Shown here piece by piece: positions 24,768-35,312 of a stretch of DNA of 64,000 nucleotides (positions are counted from its first letter, which is position 1; every line of letters starts with the position of its first letter). The position numbers and the translations under genes are program-made. Source of the DNA: Bifidobacterium phasiani (lineage in GTDB: Bacteria > Actinomycetota > Actinomycetes > Actinomycetales > Bifidobacteriaceae). The stretch lies in the NCBI RefSeq assembly GCF_019331775.1, contig NZ_JAHBBD010000009.1, positions 1 to 64,000 on the forward strand, written 5' to 3'. Under the pieces are notes generated by a model. It had not been told where the DNA came from. It made no database searches and was given only the letters and a program-made list of their open reading frames with translations.

Positions 24768-25778
24768 TCAGTCGCGGGAGATCTCGTCGATGAGCCGGAT
24801 CTCCTCGTCCGTGAACGCGGTGTTCTCCAGCGCCTTGAGGTCGTCGAGGATCTGTGCGGGCCGCGACGCCCCGACCAGCACCGAGGTGACCGCCCCGTCG
24901 CGCAGCAGCCAGGCCAGCGCCATCTCGGCCAGCGTCTGGCCGCGCCCGGCCGCCAGGTCGTTGAGCCGGCGGATCTGCGCGAGCCTGGCCTCGGTCAGGG
25001 CGGAACGCTGCAGGAACCGTCCGTCCGCGGCGATGCGGCTGTCCGCGGGCACGCCGTCGAGATAGCGGTCGGTGAGCAGCCCCTGGTCGAGCGGCGAGAA
25101 GGTGATCAGGCCGAGCCCCAGTCGCCGCGCGGTCTCCTTGAGCCCGTTGCGCTCGACGGTGCGGTCGAAGATGTTGTACCGGTTCTGGTTGATGACGAAC
25201 GGCACGCGCATGTCGCGCAGGATCGCCGCGGCGCGCTCCAGCGTCGGGCCGTCGTAGTTCGACAGGCCCACGTACAGCGCCTTGCCGCTGGACACGGCCT
25301 GGGCGAGCGCGCCCATCGTCTCCTCGAGCGGGGTCTCGGGGTCCATCCGGTGGTGGTAGAAGATGTCGACGTAGTCCAGCCCGAGCCGCTCGAGGCTCTG
25401 GTCGAGCGAGGCGAGCAGGTACTTGCGGCTGCCGAGGTCGCCGTACGGACCCGGCCACATCTCGTAGCCGGCCTTGGTGCTGACGATGAGCTCGTCGCGG
25501 TGGCGGGCGAAGTACCGGTGCAGCAGATACCCCGCGTTGCGCTCCGCGGCGCCGGGCTCGGGGCCGTAGTTGTTCGCGAGGTCGAAGTGGGTGATGCCAT
25601 GGTCGAAGGCGGTGAACACCAGCCGCTTCATCGTCTCGAGCGGGGTGTGGTCGCCGAAGTTGTGCCAGAAGCCCAGCGAGACCGCGGGCAGCTTCAGTCC
25701 GCTGCGGCCGCAGCGGTTGTAGGTCATGCCCTCGTAGCGCGCGGGCGAGGGGGCGTAGTCGGCGGTGGGTTCGAACAT
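24768..25778 (-). CDS. Aldo-keto reductase (YghZ/AKR14-like)
   Basis: A 336-residue NADPH-dependent aldo-keto reductase of the TIM-barrel superfamily. The catalytic tetrad is visible: Asp66 and Tyr71 (HFDLANNYGP), Lys102 (IVSTKAGYEMW) and His142/143 (VDIFYHHRMDP). The NNYGPEPG and STKAGYEMWPGPYGD segments match the YghZ (L-glyceraldehyde-3-phosphate reductase) group, members of which detoxify methylglyoxal in enteric bacteria. The cofactor site GLSNYDG...VLVGASRPAQI is intact. The natural substrate here is unknown. Confidence 0.9.
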   Translation of the reverse strand: MFEPTADYAPSPARYEGMTYNRCGRSGLKLPAVSLGFWHNFGDHTPLETMKRLVFTAFDHGITHFDLANNYGPEPGAAERNAGYLLHRYFARHRDELIVSTKAGYEMWPGPYGDLGSRKYLLASLDQSLERLGLDYVDIFYHHRMDPETPLEETMGALAQAVSSGKALYVGLSNYDGPTLERAAAILRDMRVPFVINQNRYNIFDRTVERNGLKETARRLGLGLITFSPLDQGLLTDRYLDGVPADSRIAADGRFLQRSALTEARLAQIRRLNDLAAGRGQTLAEMALAWLLRDGAVTSVLVGASRPAQILDDLKALENTAFTDEEIRLIDEISRD

Positions 25779-25863
25779 GGGTGCTCCTTCATCGGAATGG
25801 AAGACCCATACTACAGCAGCGGCGCCGGCGCCGCCCTGGGCGTACGGGGGCGCCCGGGCCGCG

Positions 25864-27186
25864 TCACAGCACGGTGGTCTCGGTCGGGATGACCGGCTCG
25901 CCCCGCATCAGCGACTGCGCGGTGATCGGCAGCTCGGCCAGCGCCTTGGCGCGGTAGTCGTGCGCGGCCATGATCGCGTCGTGGCCCTGGTAGCGCGAGT
26001 CGATCTCGCCGTGGTCGACGAAGTCGACGAGCAGGTCCTTCCAGCCCTCCTCGGGGCGGAACGCGGCGAGGTCGGCCTCCGAGCCGGCGATGACGTGCTC
26101 GCAGTCGGCCAGGTTGTACTCGTAGGAGCGGAAGGCGAGCTTGCGGCCCGGCACGGTGGCCTTGTCCTTGGACTTCTTGGCGACCGGCGTCATCGTGCCG
26201 TCGGCGCCCTCGCGCTCGGCCAGCTTGTACACCATCGCGCAGGTCGGCGCCCCCGAGCCGGTGACCAGCCGGGTGCCCACGCCGTAGGAGTCCACCGGCG
26301 CGGTCTGCAGCGAGGCCAGCGCGTATTCGTCGAGGTCGTTGGTCACGGTGATCGTCGTGTTCGTCGCGCCGAGCGCGTCGAGCTGGTTGCGCACGCGCTG
26401 GGCGAGCGCCGCCAGGTCGCCGGAGTCGATGCGCACGCCGCCGAGCTCCGGGCCCGCCACCTCGACCGCGGTCCGCACGGCCTCCTCGATGTTGTAGGTG
26501 TCGACCAGCAGCGTCGTGTTCTTGCCCAGCGCGTCGATCTGCGAGACGAAGGCGTCGCGCTCGGAGTCGTGCACCAGCGTGAAGCAGTGCGCGGCGGTGC
26601 CGATCGCCTTGAGCCCGTACATCTTGGCCGCGAGCAGGTTCGCGGTGCCCTGGAAGCCGCCGACCACGGCCGCGCGGGCCGCGGCCACCGCCGCCCACTC
26701 GTTGGTGCGCCGGCCGCCCATGTCCATGCAGGGGCGTCCGTTGGCCGCGGTCGCCATGCGCGAGGCCGCCGAGGCGACCGCGCAGTCGTAGTTGAGCACG
26801 GACAGCAGCAGCGTCTCCAGCAGCGTGCACTCGCCGAACGTGCCCTCGACCTGCAGCACGGGGGAGTTGGGGAAGAACATCTCGCCCTCGCGGTAGCCCC
26901 TGATCGAGCCGGAGAAGCGGAAATTCTCCAGCCACGAGATGGTCTGCCTGCTGACGATGCCGCGGTCGGACAGGAAGCGCAGGTCCTCGTCGTCCAGGTG
27001 GAAGCGCTCGAGCGCGTCGAGGATGCGCCCGGTGCCGGCGACCACCCCGTACCGCCGCCCCTCGGGCAGATGGCGGGTGAAGATCTCGAACACGCACCTG
27101 CGGTTCGCGGTGCCGTCCCTCAGCGTCGCGTCAAGCATCGTGTATTCGTACATGTCGGTCATCAGCGCCGGTGAGAACTCAGCCAT
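25864..27186 (-). CDS. pncB: Nicotinate phosphoribosyltransferase
   Basis: Converts nicotinate and PRPP to nicotinate mononucleotide for NAD salvage. The 440-residue protein starts MAEFSPALMTDMYEYTML, the conserved substrate-loop start. Other family elements are EIFTRHLPEGRRYGVVAG, GRPCMDMGGRRTNEWAA, LLVDTYNIEEAV and GVRIDSGDL (phosphate binding). GAAGGAGGG precedes the ATG; an in-frame extension upstream was discarded. Divergent from rph, with 179 bp between the starts. Confidence 0.94.
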   Translation of the reverse strand: MAEFSPALMTDMYEYTMLDATLRDGTANRRCVFEIFTRHLPEGRRYGVVAGTGRILDALERFHLDDEDLRFLSDRGIVSRQTISWLENFRFSGSIRGYREGEMFFPNSPVLQVEGTFGECTLLETLLLSVLNYDCAVASAASRMATAANGRPCMDMGGRRTNEWAAVAAARAAVVGGFQGTANLLAAKMYGLKAIGTAAHCFTLVHDSERDAFVSQIDALGKNTTLLVDTYNIEEAVRTAVEVAGPELGGVRIDSGDLAALAQRVRNQLDALGATNTTITVTNDLDEYALASLQTAPVDSYGVGTRLVTGSGAPTCAMVYKLAEREGADGTMTPVAKKSKDKATVPGRKLAFRSYEYNLADCEHVIAGSEADLAAFRPEEGWKDLLVDFVDHGEIDSRYQGHDAIMAAHDYRAKALAELPITAQSLMRGEPVIPTETTVL

Positions 27187-27352
27187 CGTCACCCTCCTTC
27201 GATGGGGATAATCAAGCAGCAGCCTAGTGCGCCGTGCCGACCGCCGGGCCCGCGCCGGGCGGAGGATCCCGTGGGGCCGGGCCCGCCGCGCGCCGTGCCG
27301 GCAGACCGCGCGCGACCGGTGCCTTGATCGCGGGGCCGGCCCCACCGCGTGC

Positions 27353-27358
27353 TACGTT
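27353..27358 (+). promoter_or_regulatory. Candidate -10 box (TACGTT) for rph
   Basis: TACGTT, preceded by GC, ends seven bases before the rph ATG at 27366, with GAGAGG between. Leaderless or ultra-short-leader initiation is likely. Confidence 0.4.
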
Positions 27359-27365
27359 GAGAGGC

Positions 27366-28127
27366 ATGGTCGAAATCAAGGACATGCTTGGCAACCGCAC
27401 GGTGCTGCGCCCCGACGGCCGCGCCGCCGACGAGCTGCGCCCCGTGCGCATCACCCGCAACTTCACCGACGCCCCGGAGGGCTCGGTGCTCATCGAATGC
27501 GGCTCCACCCGCGTGATGTGCACCGCCACGTTCACCACCGGCGTGCCGCGCTGGCGCAAGGACTCCGGCCTGGGCTGGGTCACCGCCGAATACGCGATGC
27601 TGCCGCGCGCCACCGCCGAACGCACCGACCGCGAGTCGGTGCGCGGCAGGATCGGCGGCCGCACGCACGAGATCAGCCGTCTGATCGGCCGCTGCCTGCG
27701 CGGCGTGGTCGACATGAAGGCGCTCGGCGAGAACCAGATCCAGCTGGACTGCGACGTGCTCCAGGCCGACGGCGGCACGCGCACCGCCTCGGTCACCGGC
27801 GCCTACGTGGCGATGGTGGACGCGCTGAACTGGGCCGAGCGCAACCGCCGCATCCGCAGCGCCGCCCGGGTGCTCAAGGACTGCGTGTCCGCGGTGTCGG
27901 TCGGCGTCGTCAACGGTGTGCCGGTGCTCGACCTGCCGTACATCGAGGACAGCCAGGCGATGACCGATATGAACGTCGCGATGACCGGCTCCGGCCAGTT
28001 CATCGAGATCCAAGGCACGGCGGAGCACCGCCCGTTCAGCCGCGACGAGCTCGACCGGCTGCTCGACCTGGCGCAGAAGGGCAACCGGGAGCTCCAGGCC
28101 GCCCAGCGCGCGGCGCTCAACGGCTGA
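27366..28127 (+). CDS. rph: Ribonuclease PH
   Basis: Phosphorolytic 3'-5' exoribonuclease trimming tRNA 3' ends. At 253 residues it is a normal family member: [20 protein letters not shown] at the N terminus, [35 protein letters not shown] (RNA and phosphate binding) and [23 protein letters not shown]. The downstream rdgB starts 46 bp later; the rph-rdgB pair is common in Gram-positives and probably co-transcribed. Confidence 0.96.
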   Translation: MVEIKDMLGNRTVLRPDGRAADELRPVRITRNFTDAPEGSVLIECGSTRVMCTATFTTGVPRWRKDSGLGWVTAEYAMLPRATAERTDRESVRGRIGGRTHEISRLIGRCLRGVVDMKALGENQIQLDCDVLQADGGTRTASVTGAYVAMVDALNWAERNRRIRSAARVLKDCVSAVSVGVVNGVPVLDLPYIEDSQAMTDMNVAMTGSGQFIEIQGTAEHRPFSRDELDRLLDLAQKGNRELQAAQRAALNG

Positions 28128-28173
28128 CGCCGCCGGCACGCATCATCAACGACGGAAGAAACGAGGACCATCC

Positions 28174-28848
28174 ATGACCACCATCGTCGTCGCCACGCAC
28201 AACGAGGGCAAACTCGCCGAGATGCGCCGCATCATGCAGGACAGCTTCGGCGATCGCGCCGCCGGCGTGACGCTGGTGTCCGCCGGGTCGTTGGGTCTGC
28301 CCGACCCGCCGGAGACCGGCACGACATTCGAACAGAACGCGCTGCTCAAGGCCCGCGACGTGGCCGAGCGCACCGGCATGCCCGCCGTCGCCGACGACTC
28401 CGGCCTGATCGTGGACGTGATGGGCGCGGCGCCCGGCATCCTGTCGGCGCGCTGGTCCGGCCGCCACGGCGACGACGCGGCCAACAACGCGCTGCTGCTC
28501 GCCCAGATCGAGGACATCCCCGACGAACAGCGGACGGCGCGCTTCTGCTGCGCCGCCGCGCTCGCCGTGCCCGGCGGGGCCGAGGGGGCGGACGGCCGGC
28601 GCCACCCGATCGCCTATGCGGTCACCCGCACGGGCGAGATGCCCGGCGTCATCATCCGCGCTCCCCGCGGCGAGCACGGGTTCGGCTACGACCCGCTGTT
28701 CGTGCCCGACGACCAGCCGGAGCGCGCCGGCCAGGGCGGCGGGCCGCTGACCAGCGCCGAGATGACCCCCGAGGAGAAGAACGCCATCTCGCACCGCGGC
28801 AAGGCGCTGCGCGCGCTGATGCCCGAGGTCGAGAAGCTGCTCGGCTGA
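28174..28848 (+). CDS. rdgB: Non-canonical purine NTP pyrophosphatase (RdgB/HAM1)
   Basis: Hydrolyses ITP, dITP and XTP to monophosphates, preventing incorporation of deaminated purines. The 224-residue product shows TTIVVATHNEGKLAEMRRI (substrate loop), PAVADDSGLIVDVMGAAPGILSARW (metal-binding Asp pair), HGFGYDPLFV and a terminal EEKNAISHRGKALRAL, all diagnostic. GAGGA precedes the ATG. A Gly-rich insert near residue 188 (RAGQGGGPLTS) is the only unusual part. Confidence 0.95.
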   Translation: MTTIVVATHNEGKLAEMRRIMQDSFGDRAAGVTLVSAGSLGLPDPPETGTTFEQNALLKARDVAERTGMPAVADDSGLIVDVMGAAPGILSARWSGRHGDDAANNALLLAQIEDIPDEQRTARFCCAAALAVPGGAEGADGRRHPIAYAVTRTGEMPGVIIRAPRGEHGFGYDPLFVPDDQPERAGQGGGPLTSAEMTPEEKNAISHRGKALRALMPEVEKLLG

Positions 28849-28895
28849 CCCGCTGCCGGCCGGTCGCCGGCCGACACGCCCGACGGGCCCGCGGA

Positions 28896-28959
28896 CTTCG
28901 GGGGATGGTCCGCGGGCCTCGGCGTATCTGCGCCGTTCTCCGCGGACCATCCCCCGAAG
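28896..28959. terminator. Long hairpin between rdgB and the AEC transporter gene
   Basis: A perfect 20-bp inverted repeat (28896-28915 and 28940-28959) encloses a 24-nt loop that itself contains a 5-bp stem (CGGCG/CGCCG). It separates convergent genes and lacks a T run. Confidence 0.7.
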
Positions 28960-29063
28960 CCTGCGGACCCCTTCGGCGTGTCGTGTCGCGGACTGCGGAG
29001 GGGAGCGGCGCCGGCCCGCCCGTCAGGCCCGGTCCCATCCGGCGAGATCCCGGCCGCGGGCGC

Positions 29064-30062
29064 TCAGCCCATCAGCATGCTGGCCCCCGTCATCGTGACC
29101 AGCGCGATGACGGCGGTCAGCGACAGCGCGAACCCGGCGAGGCGCGCGTTGCCGAGCACCCGGTCGGTGTACAGCGTCGCGAAGATCGCGGTCGGAGCGA
29201 GGCAGCACAGCGCCACGGCCTCGCGCGTCGCCGCGTCGAACGGCAGCAGGAACCACGCGGCCGCCGCGAACAGCGCCGCGAACGGGATGCGCCAGCCGAC
29301 GATCTCCAGCACGTCGCGCACGTCGTGGCGCGTGGCGGGCAGATCCATGAGCATGCCGACCATCAGCATCGAGCAGAACGCGTTGGCGGCGGAGAACGGC
29401 TGGCAGAACGTGCCCAGCCATCCGGGCAGGTCCACGCCGGCCAGCATCAGCGCGATCATGAGCAGGTAGGTGTCGAACGACGGCGAGGTCAGGAAGCCCC
29501 TGGCGACGTTGCCGGCCAGCGCGCGGTGCGCCAGCCGCCGGGCGTCGCGGTCCTTCGGCCGCTCGTAGGGCAGCGTCGGCGCGTCGCCGGCGTGCTGCTC
29601 GGCGAGCGTCCTGCCGGGGCGGATGTGCAGCAGCGTCTGGGTCATCACGTTCGTGCCCGCGGACACCATCACGCAGTTGCCGACGTCGAACATCGCGGCC
29701 GGCACGAGCGCGGCCGGGCCGATCAGCGACTGCAGCACCGGGAAGCAGAAGCAGCCGACGTTGTAGCCGGAGCCGTTGAGCATCAGGAACGCGCGGTCGG
29801 CCACCGGGCGGCGGCGCGAGTAGGCGAACATGACCAGCGTGGGCACGAGCGCGGCGACGAACGCGAACCCGGAGACGAGCAGCAGGCTGATGTCGTGCGG
29901 GTTCGTGGCGAACGAGTAGACGATGGCGCCGGGCAGGATCAGGTTGAACACGGCCTTCTGGATCACGCGGTAGTCGCGGTCGCCGAACAGGCCGAAGCGC
30001 TTGAACAGGTAGCCGGCGACGATGATGAGCAGCAGTGTGACGGGTTGGATGAGAGCGGTCAT
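29064..30062 (-). CDS. AEC-family transporter (auxin efflux carrier type)
   Basis: A 332-residue inner-membrane protein with about ten hydrophobic segments in the 5+5 arrangement of the AEC/BART group. The first is IQPVTLLLIIVAGYLFKRFG. Diagnostic are the half-way LMLNGSGYNVGCFCFPVL (the family's N-x-G-x-x-G-hydrophobic-P pattern) and the final hydrophobic repeat ending TGASMLMG. A central charged loop is at about 165-200. Characterised bacterial members carry malate or other organic acids; the substrate here is unknown. GCAGGAGTTCCC precedes the ATG. A second family member is encoded at 42193-43137. Confidence 0.85.
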   Translation of the reverse strand: MTALIQPVTLLLIIVAGYLFKRFGLFGDRDYRVIQKAVFNLILPGAIVYSFATNPHDISLLLVSGFAFVAALVPTLVMFAYSRRRPVADRAFLMLNGSGYNVGCFCFPVLQSLIGPAALVPAAMFDVGNCVMVSAGTNVMTQTLLHIRPGRTLAEQHAGDAPTLPYERPKDRDARRLAHRALAGNVARGFLTSPSFDTYLLMIALMLAGVDLPGWLGTFCQPFSAANAFCSMLMVGMLMDLPATRHDVRDVLEIVGWRIPFAALFAAAAWFLLPFDAATREAVALCCLAPTAIFATLYTDRVLGNARLAGFALSLTAVIALVTMTGASMLMG

Positions 30063-30150
30063 GGGAACTCCTGCGGCGTTGTGGCGTGCCACGATATGGT
30101 GTGCCACGCCATGATACCGCCGGCTGCCGTCCGGCGCGGGCGGCTGAGGG

Positions 30151-30231
30151 TGCGCGAGATGGGACTCGAACCCACACGTCCGAAGACACAGGAACCTAAA
30201 TCCTGCGCGGCTACCATTACGCCACTCGCGC
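30151..30231 (-). tRNA. tRNA-Leu (anticodon UAG)
   Basis: On the minus strand the 7-bp acceptor GCGCGAG / CTCGCGC, a D arm, the anticodon stem-loop CAGGA-TTTAGGT-TCCTG (anticodon TAG), a long variable arm (TGTCTTCGGACG) and the T arm GGGTTCGAGTCCC fold as a class II tRNA. CCA is not encoded. Confidence 0.95.
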
Positions 30232-30295
30232 GCTGCGGCGGAATGCCGCCGGTTATGCAAAACCCTAGGCCGCGACCGGCGCAGACCTAGGGCGA

Positions 30296-30371
30296 TGGAG
30301 CCACTTGACAGAATCGAACTGTCGACCTGCTCATTACGAGTGAGCCGCTCTACCGACTGAGCTAAAGTGGC
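30296..30371 (-). tRNA. tRNA-Thr (anticodon CGU)
   Basis: On the minus strand GCCACTT / AAGTGGC form the acceptor stem. The anticodon loop is CTCGTAA within GCTCA/TGAGC (anticodon CGT), the T arm is GACAGTTCGATTCTGTC, and the 3' CCA is encoded (30298-30296). It lies 64 bp upstream of tRNA-Leu on the same strand. Confidence 0.96.
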
Positions 30372-30621
30372 GTGGTCGTGCGGGAAGCATTTCGCGACCC
30401 GCGCACGAAAAATAGATTGTAGTGCATGCCGTGGATTTGTCCAATCCCGACGTGTCTTGCCGCGACGGGCGCGGCGGCGAGCGGTGCGCTATCGTGGTGT
30501 CCGTATGCATCGGCGGGGCGCGGCCGTGCGCCCGGCTCGGCGGCGGGAGGCGTTCCGGACGACGGGTCGGCGGGGCGCCTGCGTCCGCCGTGACGGCGGG
30601 CCGCCGGCGGAAAGGAGCGCT

Positions 30622-31980
30622 GTGTCCGAGGTCTCAAGCGGAACGGAGCATGCCCGGGTGCGGGCGGGGCGGCCGGGCGCGCGGCCCGGCGCCGGTGGGG
30701 CGCGCCGCGCGGCGCCGTCGCGCAACCTGCGGATCGAGGCCCTGCGCCTGCTGGCGATCGTCGGCATCTCGCTGTTCCACGCGATGATGCCCTGGACCGC
30801 GCTGGCGCTGTGCGAACCGCAGGCTTGCACGCCGGACGGGGCGCTGCTGTCGTCGACCCCCGTCATGCTGGCCCCGATGGGGCTGATCGCGCTGCTGGGG
30901 GCGTGGGGTAACCACGTGTTCTACATGATCTCCGGATTCTTCCTGATCCCCTCGCTGGCCCGCCGCTCCGACGCCCCGGGGTACTGGCGCTCCGCCGCGG
31001 TCGCGACCGCGCGCCGGCTCGCCGTCGTCGCCGCCTCGATGGCGTTCTACGCGGCGATCGCCTTCGCCGTCGACGCCTGGATCGTGCCGCTGCCCGGCGT
31101 GGCGACGCTCGGGCGGTGGACGCTGGGCCTGGAGTTCGTATGGCTGTACGCGGGGTTCGTGGCGGTGGCGCCGGCGCTCGCCTGGGTGCTGCGCCGCGCG
31201 CCGCGCCGCGCCGTGGTGCCGGCGGCGGCGCTGCTGCTGGCCGCGGTGTTCGCGCTGAACGCCTACATCGCCTTCGTGGCCCCGGGCGACGTGGCGGCCC
31301 GCGGCCTGACCGACTGGCGCAAGTGGATGAGCGCGGTCACGTACGCGGCGTCGTTCGCCGCGGCCGGCGTCGTCGGCATGACCCCGGCCGCACGGGGCGC
31401 CGCCGCGCGCCGTCGGCGGAACATGGGGCGCCTGGGGCTGGCGGCGGTCCTGGCGGCGACCGTCCTCGTCGAGGTCGTTGCGGCCTGCCTGCGCGATGTC
31501 GCGCTGATCGGCGCGCTGTCGTTCAAGTCGACGTCGGCGCTGTCGTTCCTGCTGGCGCTGGCGGCGCTGTGGTGCGCCGCGACGGCGGGCGCCGACGGTT
31601 CGACGGGCGGAACGTGCGGGACGGCGGGCGGCGCCGGCGACGGCGTGCGCGACCTAGCGCAGGCGGCGCGCCTGCCGGCGGGCGGTGCGGACAGTCCGGC
31701 CGCGGCCCGGTGGGCCGGACGCGCGGTCGGGGCGCTGGCCTCCGGCATCCTGGGCTTCTACATCGTGCAGTCGGTGTTCTCGTCCGTGTTCATGGACGCC
31801 GGCATCCAGCCGTTGCTGGCGGCCGTGTGGCGGCGGGCGTCCGCCGCGCTCGGCGTGGGCGGCGGCTCGGTGGCGTTCCTGCTGGCCGCGCTGGCGTGCT
31901 CGGCGGCGTTCGTCGTGCTGGTGGCCGCGGCGGACCGCGGCGTGCGACAGCCGGTCATGCGGCTGCTGCGCCTGCAGTGA
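30622..31980 (+). CDS. Acyltransferase-3 family membrane protein
   Basis: A 452-residue multi-pass membrane protein. After a basic, disordered N terminus comes NLRIEALRLLAIVGISLFHAMMPW, the first transmembrane segment of acyltransferase-3 (OatA/WecH-like) proteins, with the catalytic-type histidine in SLFHAM. It is followed by about nine more hydrophobic segments, including GAWGNHVFYMISGFFLIPSL, another family hallmark. A Gly/Thr/Cys-rich loop lies at about 325-360. Such enzymes O-acetylate or O-succinylate sugars of walls or exopolysaccharides. The GTG start is supported by AAAGGAG 4 nt upstream. It has no glycan genes beside it. Confidence 0.75.
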   Translation: MSEVSSGTEHARVRAGRPGARPGAGGARRAAPSRNLRIEALRLLAIVGISLFHAMMPWTALALCEPQACTPDGALLSSTPVMLAPMGLIALLGAWGNHVFYMISGFFLIPSLARRSDAPGYWRSAAVATARRLAVVAASMAFYAAIAFAVDAWIVPLPGVATLGRWTLGLEFVWLYAGFVAVAPALAWVLRRAPRRAVVPAAALLLAAVFALNAYIAFVAPGDVAARGLTDWRKWMSAVTYAASFAAAGVVGMTPAARGAAARRRRNMGRLGLAAVLAATVLVEVVAACLRDVALIGALSFKSTSALSFLLALAALWCAATAGADGSTGGTCGTAGGAGDGVRDLAQAARLPAGGADSPAAARWAGRAVGALASGILGFYIVQSVFSSVFMDAGIQPLLAAVWRRASAALGVGGGSVAFLLAALACSAAFVVLVAAADRGVRQPVMRLLRLQ

Positions 31981-32032
31981 CGGCGGCGCGATCGGGCGGC
32001 GCGCGGCCTGCGGACACCGCCCCGGGCCGCCG

Positions 32033-32046
32033 TGCGAACGTTTGCA
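32033..32046. promoter_or_regulatory. LacI-type operator upstream of pgi
   Basis: TGCGAACGTTTGCA is a 14-bp palindrome with one mismatched pair and the central CG expected for LacI-family sugar regulators. It lies 130 bp before the pgi ATG. No LacI gene is in the window, so regulation by such a protein is inferred from the site only. Confidence 0.5.
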
Positions 32047-32175
32047 CGGGGAACGGCGGACCGCCCGCGGCGCCGCCGGATCTGTCCAATTTCATAGGTA
32101 CCTTGTGAAGTGAAGACAACGGCGCGGAGGGCGACCTCCCGTCGCTTCATCGGATAAGGAAAGGACCTATCACCC

Positions 32176-33873
<1,698 letters not shown>

Positions 33874-33922
33874 GCCATGGCCGGCGCGCCGCCTGAGGGC
33901 GGGCGCCGGGCGTGACGCCGAT

Positions 33923-33956
33923 CCGGCCCTCTCCGGCGATCGTCGGGGAGGGCCGG
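33923..33956 (+). terminator. Terminator of pgi
   Basis: CCGGCCCTC (33923-33931) pairs with GAGGGCCGG (33948-33956), and the pairing extends inward with one mismatch. Located 50 bp after the pgi stop codon. Confidence 0.65.
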
Positions 33957-33996
33957 GCCGTTGCTGCGCTGTCGTCCGGCGCCGGTTACCGGAACT

Positions 33997-34160
33997 CCGG
34001 TTCACGGGATGGCGGGCCTCGATCCTGTGAACCAGCGGCATGTGCGACCGCACACATGCGAACATGCGGCTCGGCGGCATTCCGCGGAACGGCCGTGCGA
34101 ACCGCACATACGCGCCGGTGTCGCCGGTTCACGGGATCCGGCCCGGCGATCCTGTGAACC
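33997..34160. repeat. REP-like doublet C
   Basis: Palindromes at 33997-34033 and 34124-34160 share the arms CCGGTTCACGGGAT and ATCCTGTGAACC, 127 bp apart start to start. The 90 bp between them hold further GC-rich imperfect palindromes. Confidence 0.85.
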
Positions 34161-34321
34161 GACACCTCCGCCCGGTGCGCCGGGAAGGGCCCGGCGGCAT
34201 GCCGAACGGGCATGGCCGGGCCGATGCCATAGGCATTGGCTGGCGTTTCTTCGCCAGCGTATTGTCGAATCGTCGGCTGTATCGTGAAACCGCAGGGATT
34301 AGGGATCGCAAGGAGGCAAAT

Positions 34322-35236
34322 ATGGCGAATGCGACGTATCAGAGCTACCGCACCGACTCGCTGTCGGCGCCGGTGGTGTACATGACCCGCGACATCAGCC
34401 CCGCCGGCCTGATGAAGGCCTACGAGGCCCTCGGCGTCAAGCCGCGCGGCAAGGTCGCGGTCAAGCTGAGCACGGGCGAGGGCGGCAACACGCACTACCT
34501 CGACCCCAACCTCATCAAGGACCTCGTGCACCGGCTGGACGGCACGATCGTGGAGTGCAACACCGCGTACGCCGGCACCCGCAACGAGACCTCGAAGCAC
34601 TGGCAGACCATCAAGGAGCACGGGTTCATGGACATCGCGCCCGTCGACCTGATGGACGAGGAGGGCGAGATCGAGATCCCGGTCGAGGGAGGCCGCCGCC
34701 TGACCGGCGACTTCGTCGGCTCGCACTTCACGAACTACGACTACTACGTGGTGCTGTCCCACTTCAAGGGCCACATGATGGGCGGCTTCGGCGGCGCGCT
34801 GAAGAACATCTCGATCGGCATCGCCTCGTCGCACGGCAAGGAGCGCATCCACTCCGGCCAGGACGAGGTGCTCGACGAGCCGTTCAGCGCCGAGCAGGAC
34901 TCCTTCCTCGAGGCGATGGCCGAGGCGGCGACCGGCGTGTTCAACGCGCTGCACGGCAACATGCTGTTCATCAACGTGATGAACAACCTGTCGGTCGACT
35001 GCGACTGCGACGGCAACCCGCACGCCCCGGAGATGAAGGACATCGGCATCCTCGCCTCGCTCGACCCGGTGGCGGTCGACCAGGCGTGCGTCGACCAGGT
35101 GTACCTGGCCGACGACAACAACGGCCCGCTGATCGAGCGCATGGAGTCGCGCCACGGCATCCACACGGTGGAGCACGCGGTCGAGATGGCGCTGGGCAAC
35201 CGCAACTACCGTCTGGTCGACCTCGACGCCGAGTGA
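34322..35236 (+). CDS. DUF362 domain protein
   Basis: A 304-residue soluble DUF362-family protein: VYMTRDISPAGLMKAYEALG, GKVAVKLSTGEGGNTHYLDP, VGSHFTNYDYYVVLSHFKGHMMGGFGGALKNISIG and a late VDCDCDGNPHAP, whose Cys-x-Cys with other cysteines could bind metal or Fe-S. Some DUF362 proteins are ferredoxin-fused; this one lacks a CxxCxxC ferredoxin domain. AAGGAGG precedes the ATG. It is followed at 76 bp by an ECF substrate-binding subunit and then a DUF1893 gene, so it may act on the imported compound. Function unknown. Confidence 0.82.
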   Translation: MANATYQSYRTDSLSAPVVYMTRDISPAGLMKAYEALGVKPRGKVAVKLSTGEGGNTHYLDPNLIKDLVHRLDGTIVECNTAYAGTRNETSKHWQTIKEHGFMDIAPVDLMDEEGEIEIPVEGGRRLTGDFVGSHFTNYDYYVVLSHFKGHMMGGFGGALKNISIGIASSHGKERIHSGQDEVLDEPFSAEQDSFLEAMAEAATGVFNALHGNMLFINVMNNLSVDCDCDGNPHAPEMKDIGILASLDPVAVDQACVDQVYLADDNNGPLIERMESRHGIHTVEHAVEMALGNRNYRLVDLDAE

Positions 35237-35312
35237 CGCCGACCGCGCCAGCGCAGGAGACAACCACAGGCCCCGCCCGCGGGGCCACAGAGAATCACGA
35301 AGGGACAAGATT

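Larger units (their letters stand above)
33874..34321. other. Intergenic region between pgi and the DUF362 gene
   Basis: Holds the pgi terminator (33923-33956), REP-like doublet C (33997-34160), a GATGCC/GGCATT inverted repeat (about 34222-34239) and a small perfect hairpin GCTGGCG-TTTCTT-CGCCAGC (34239-34258). The hairpin lies 64 nt before the DUF362 start. No gene was found. Confidence 0.6.
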
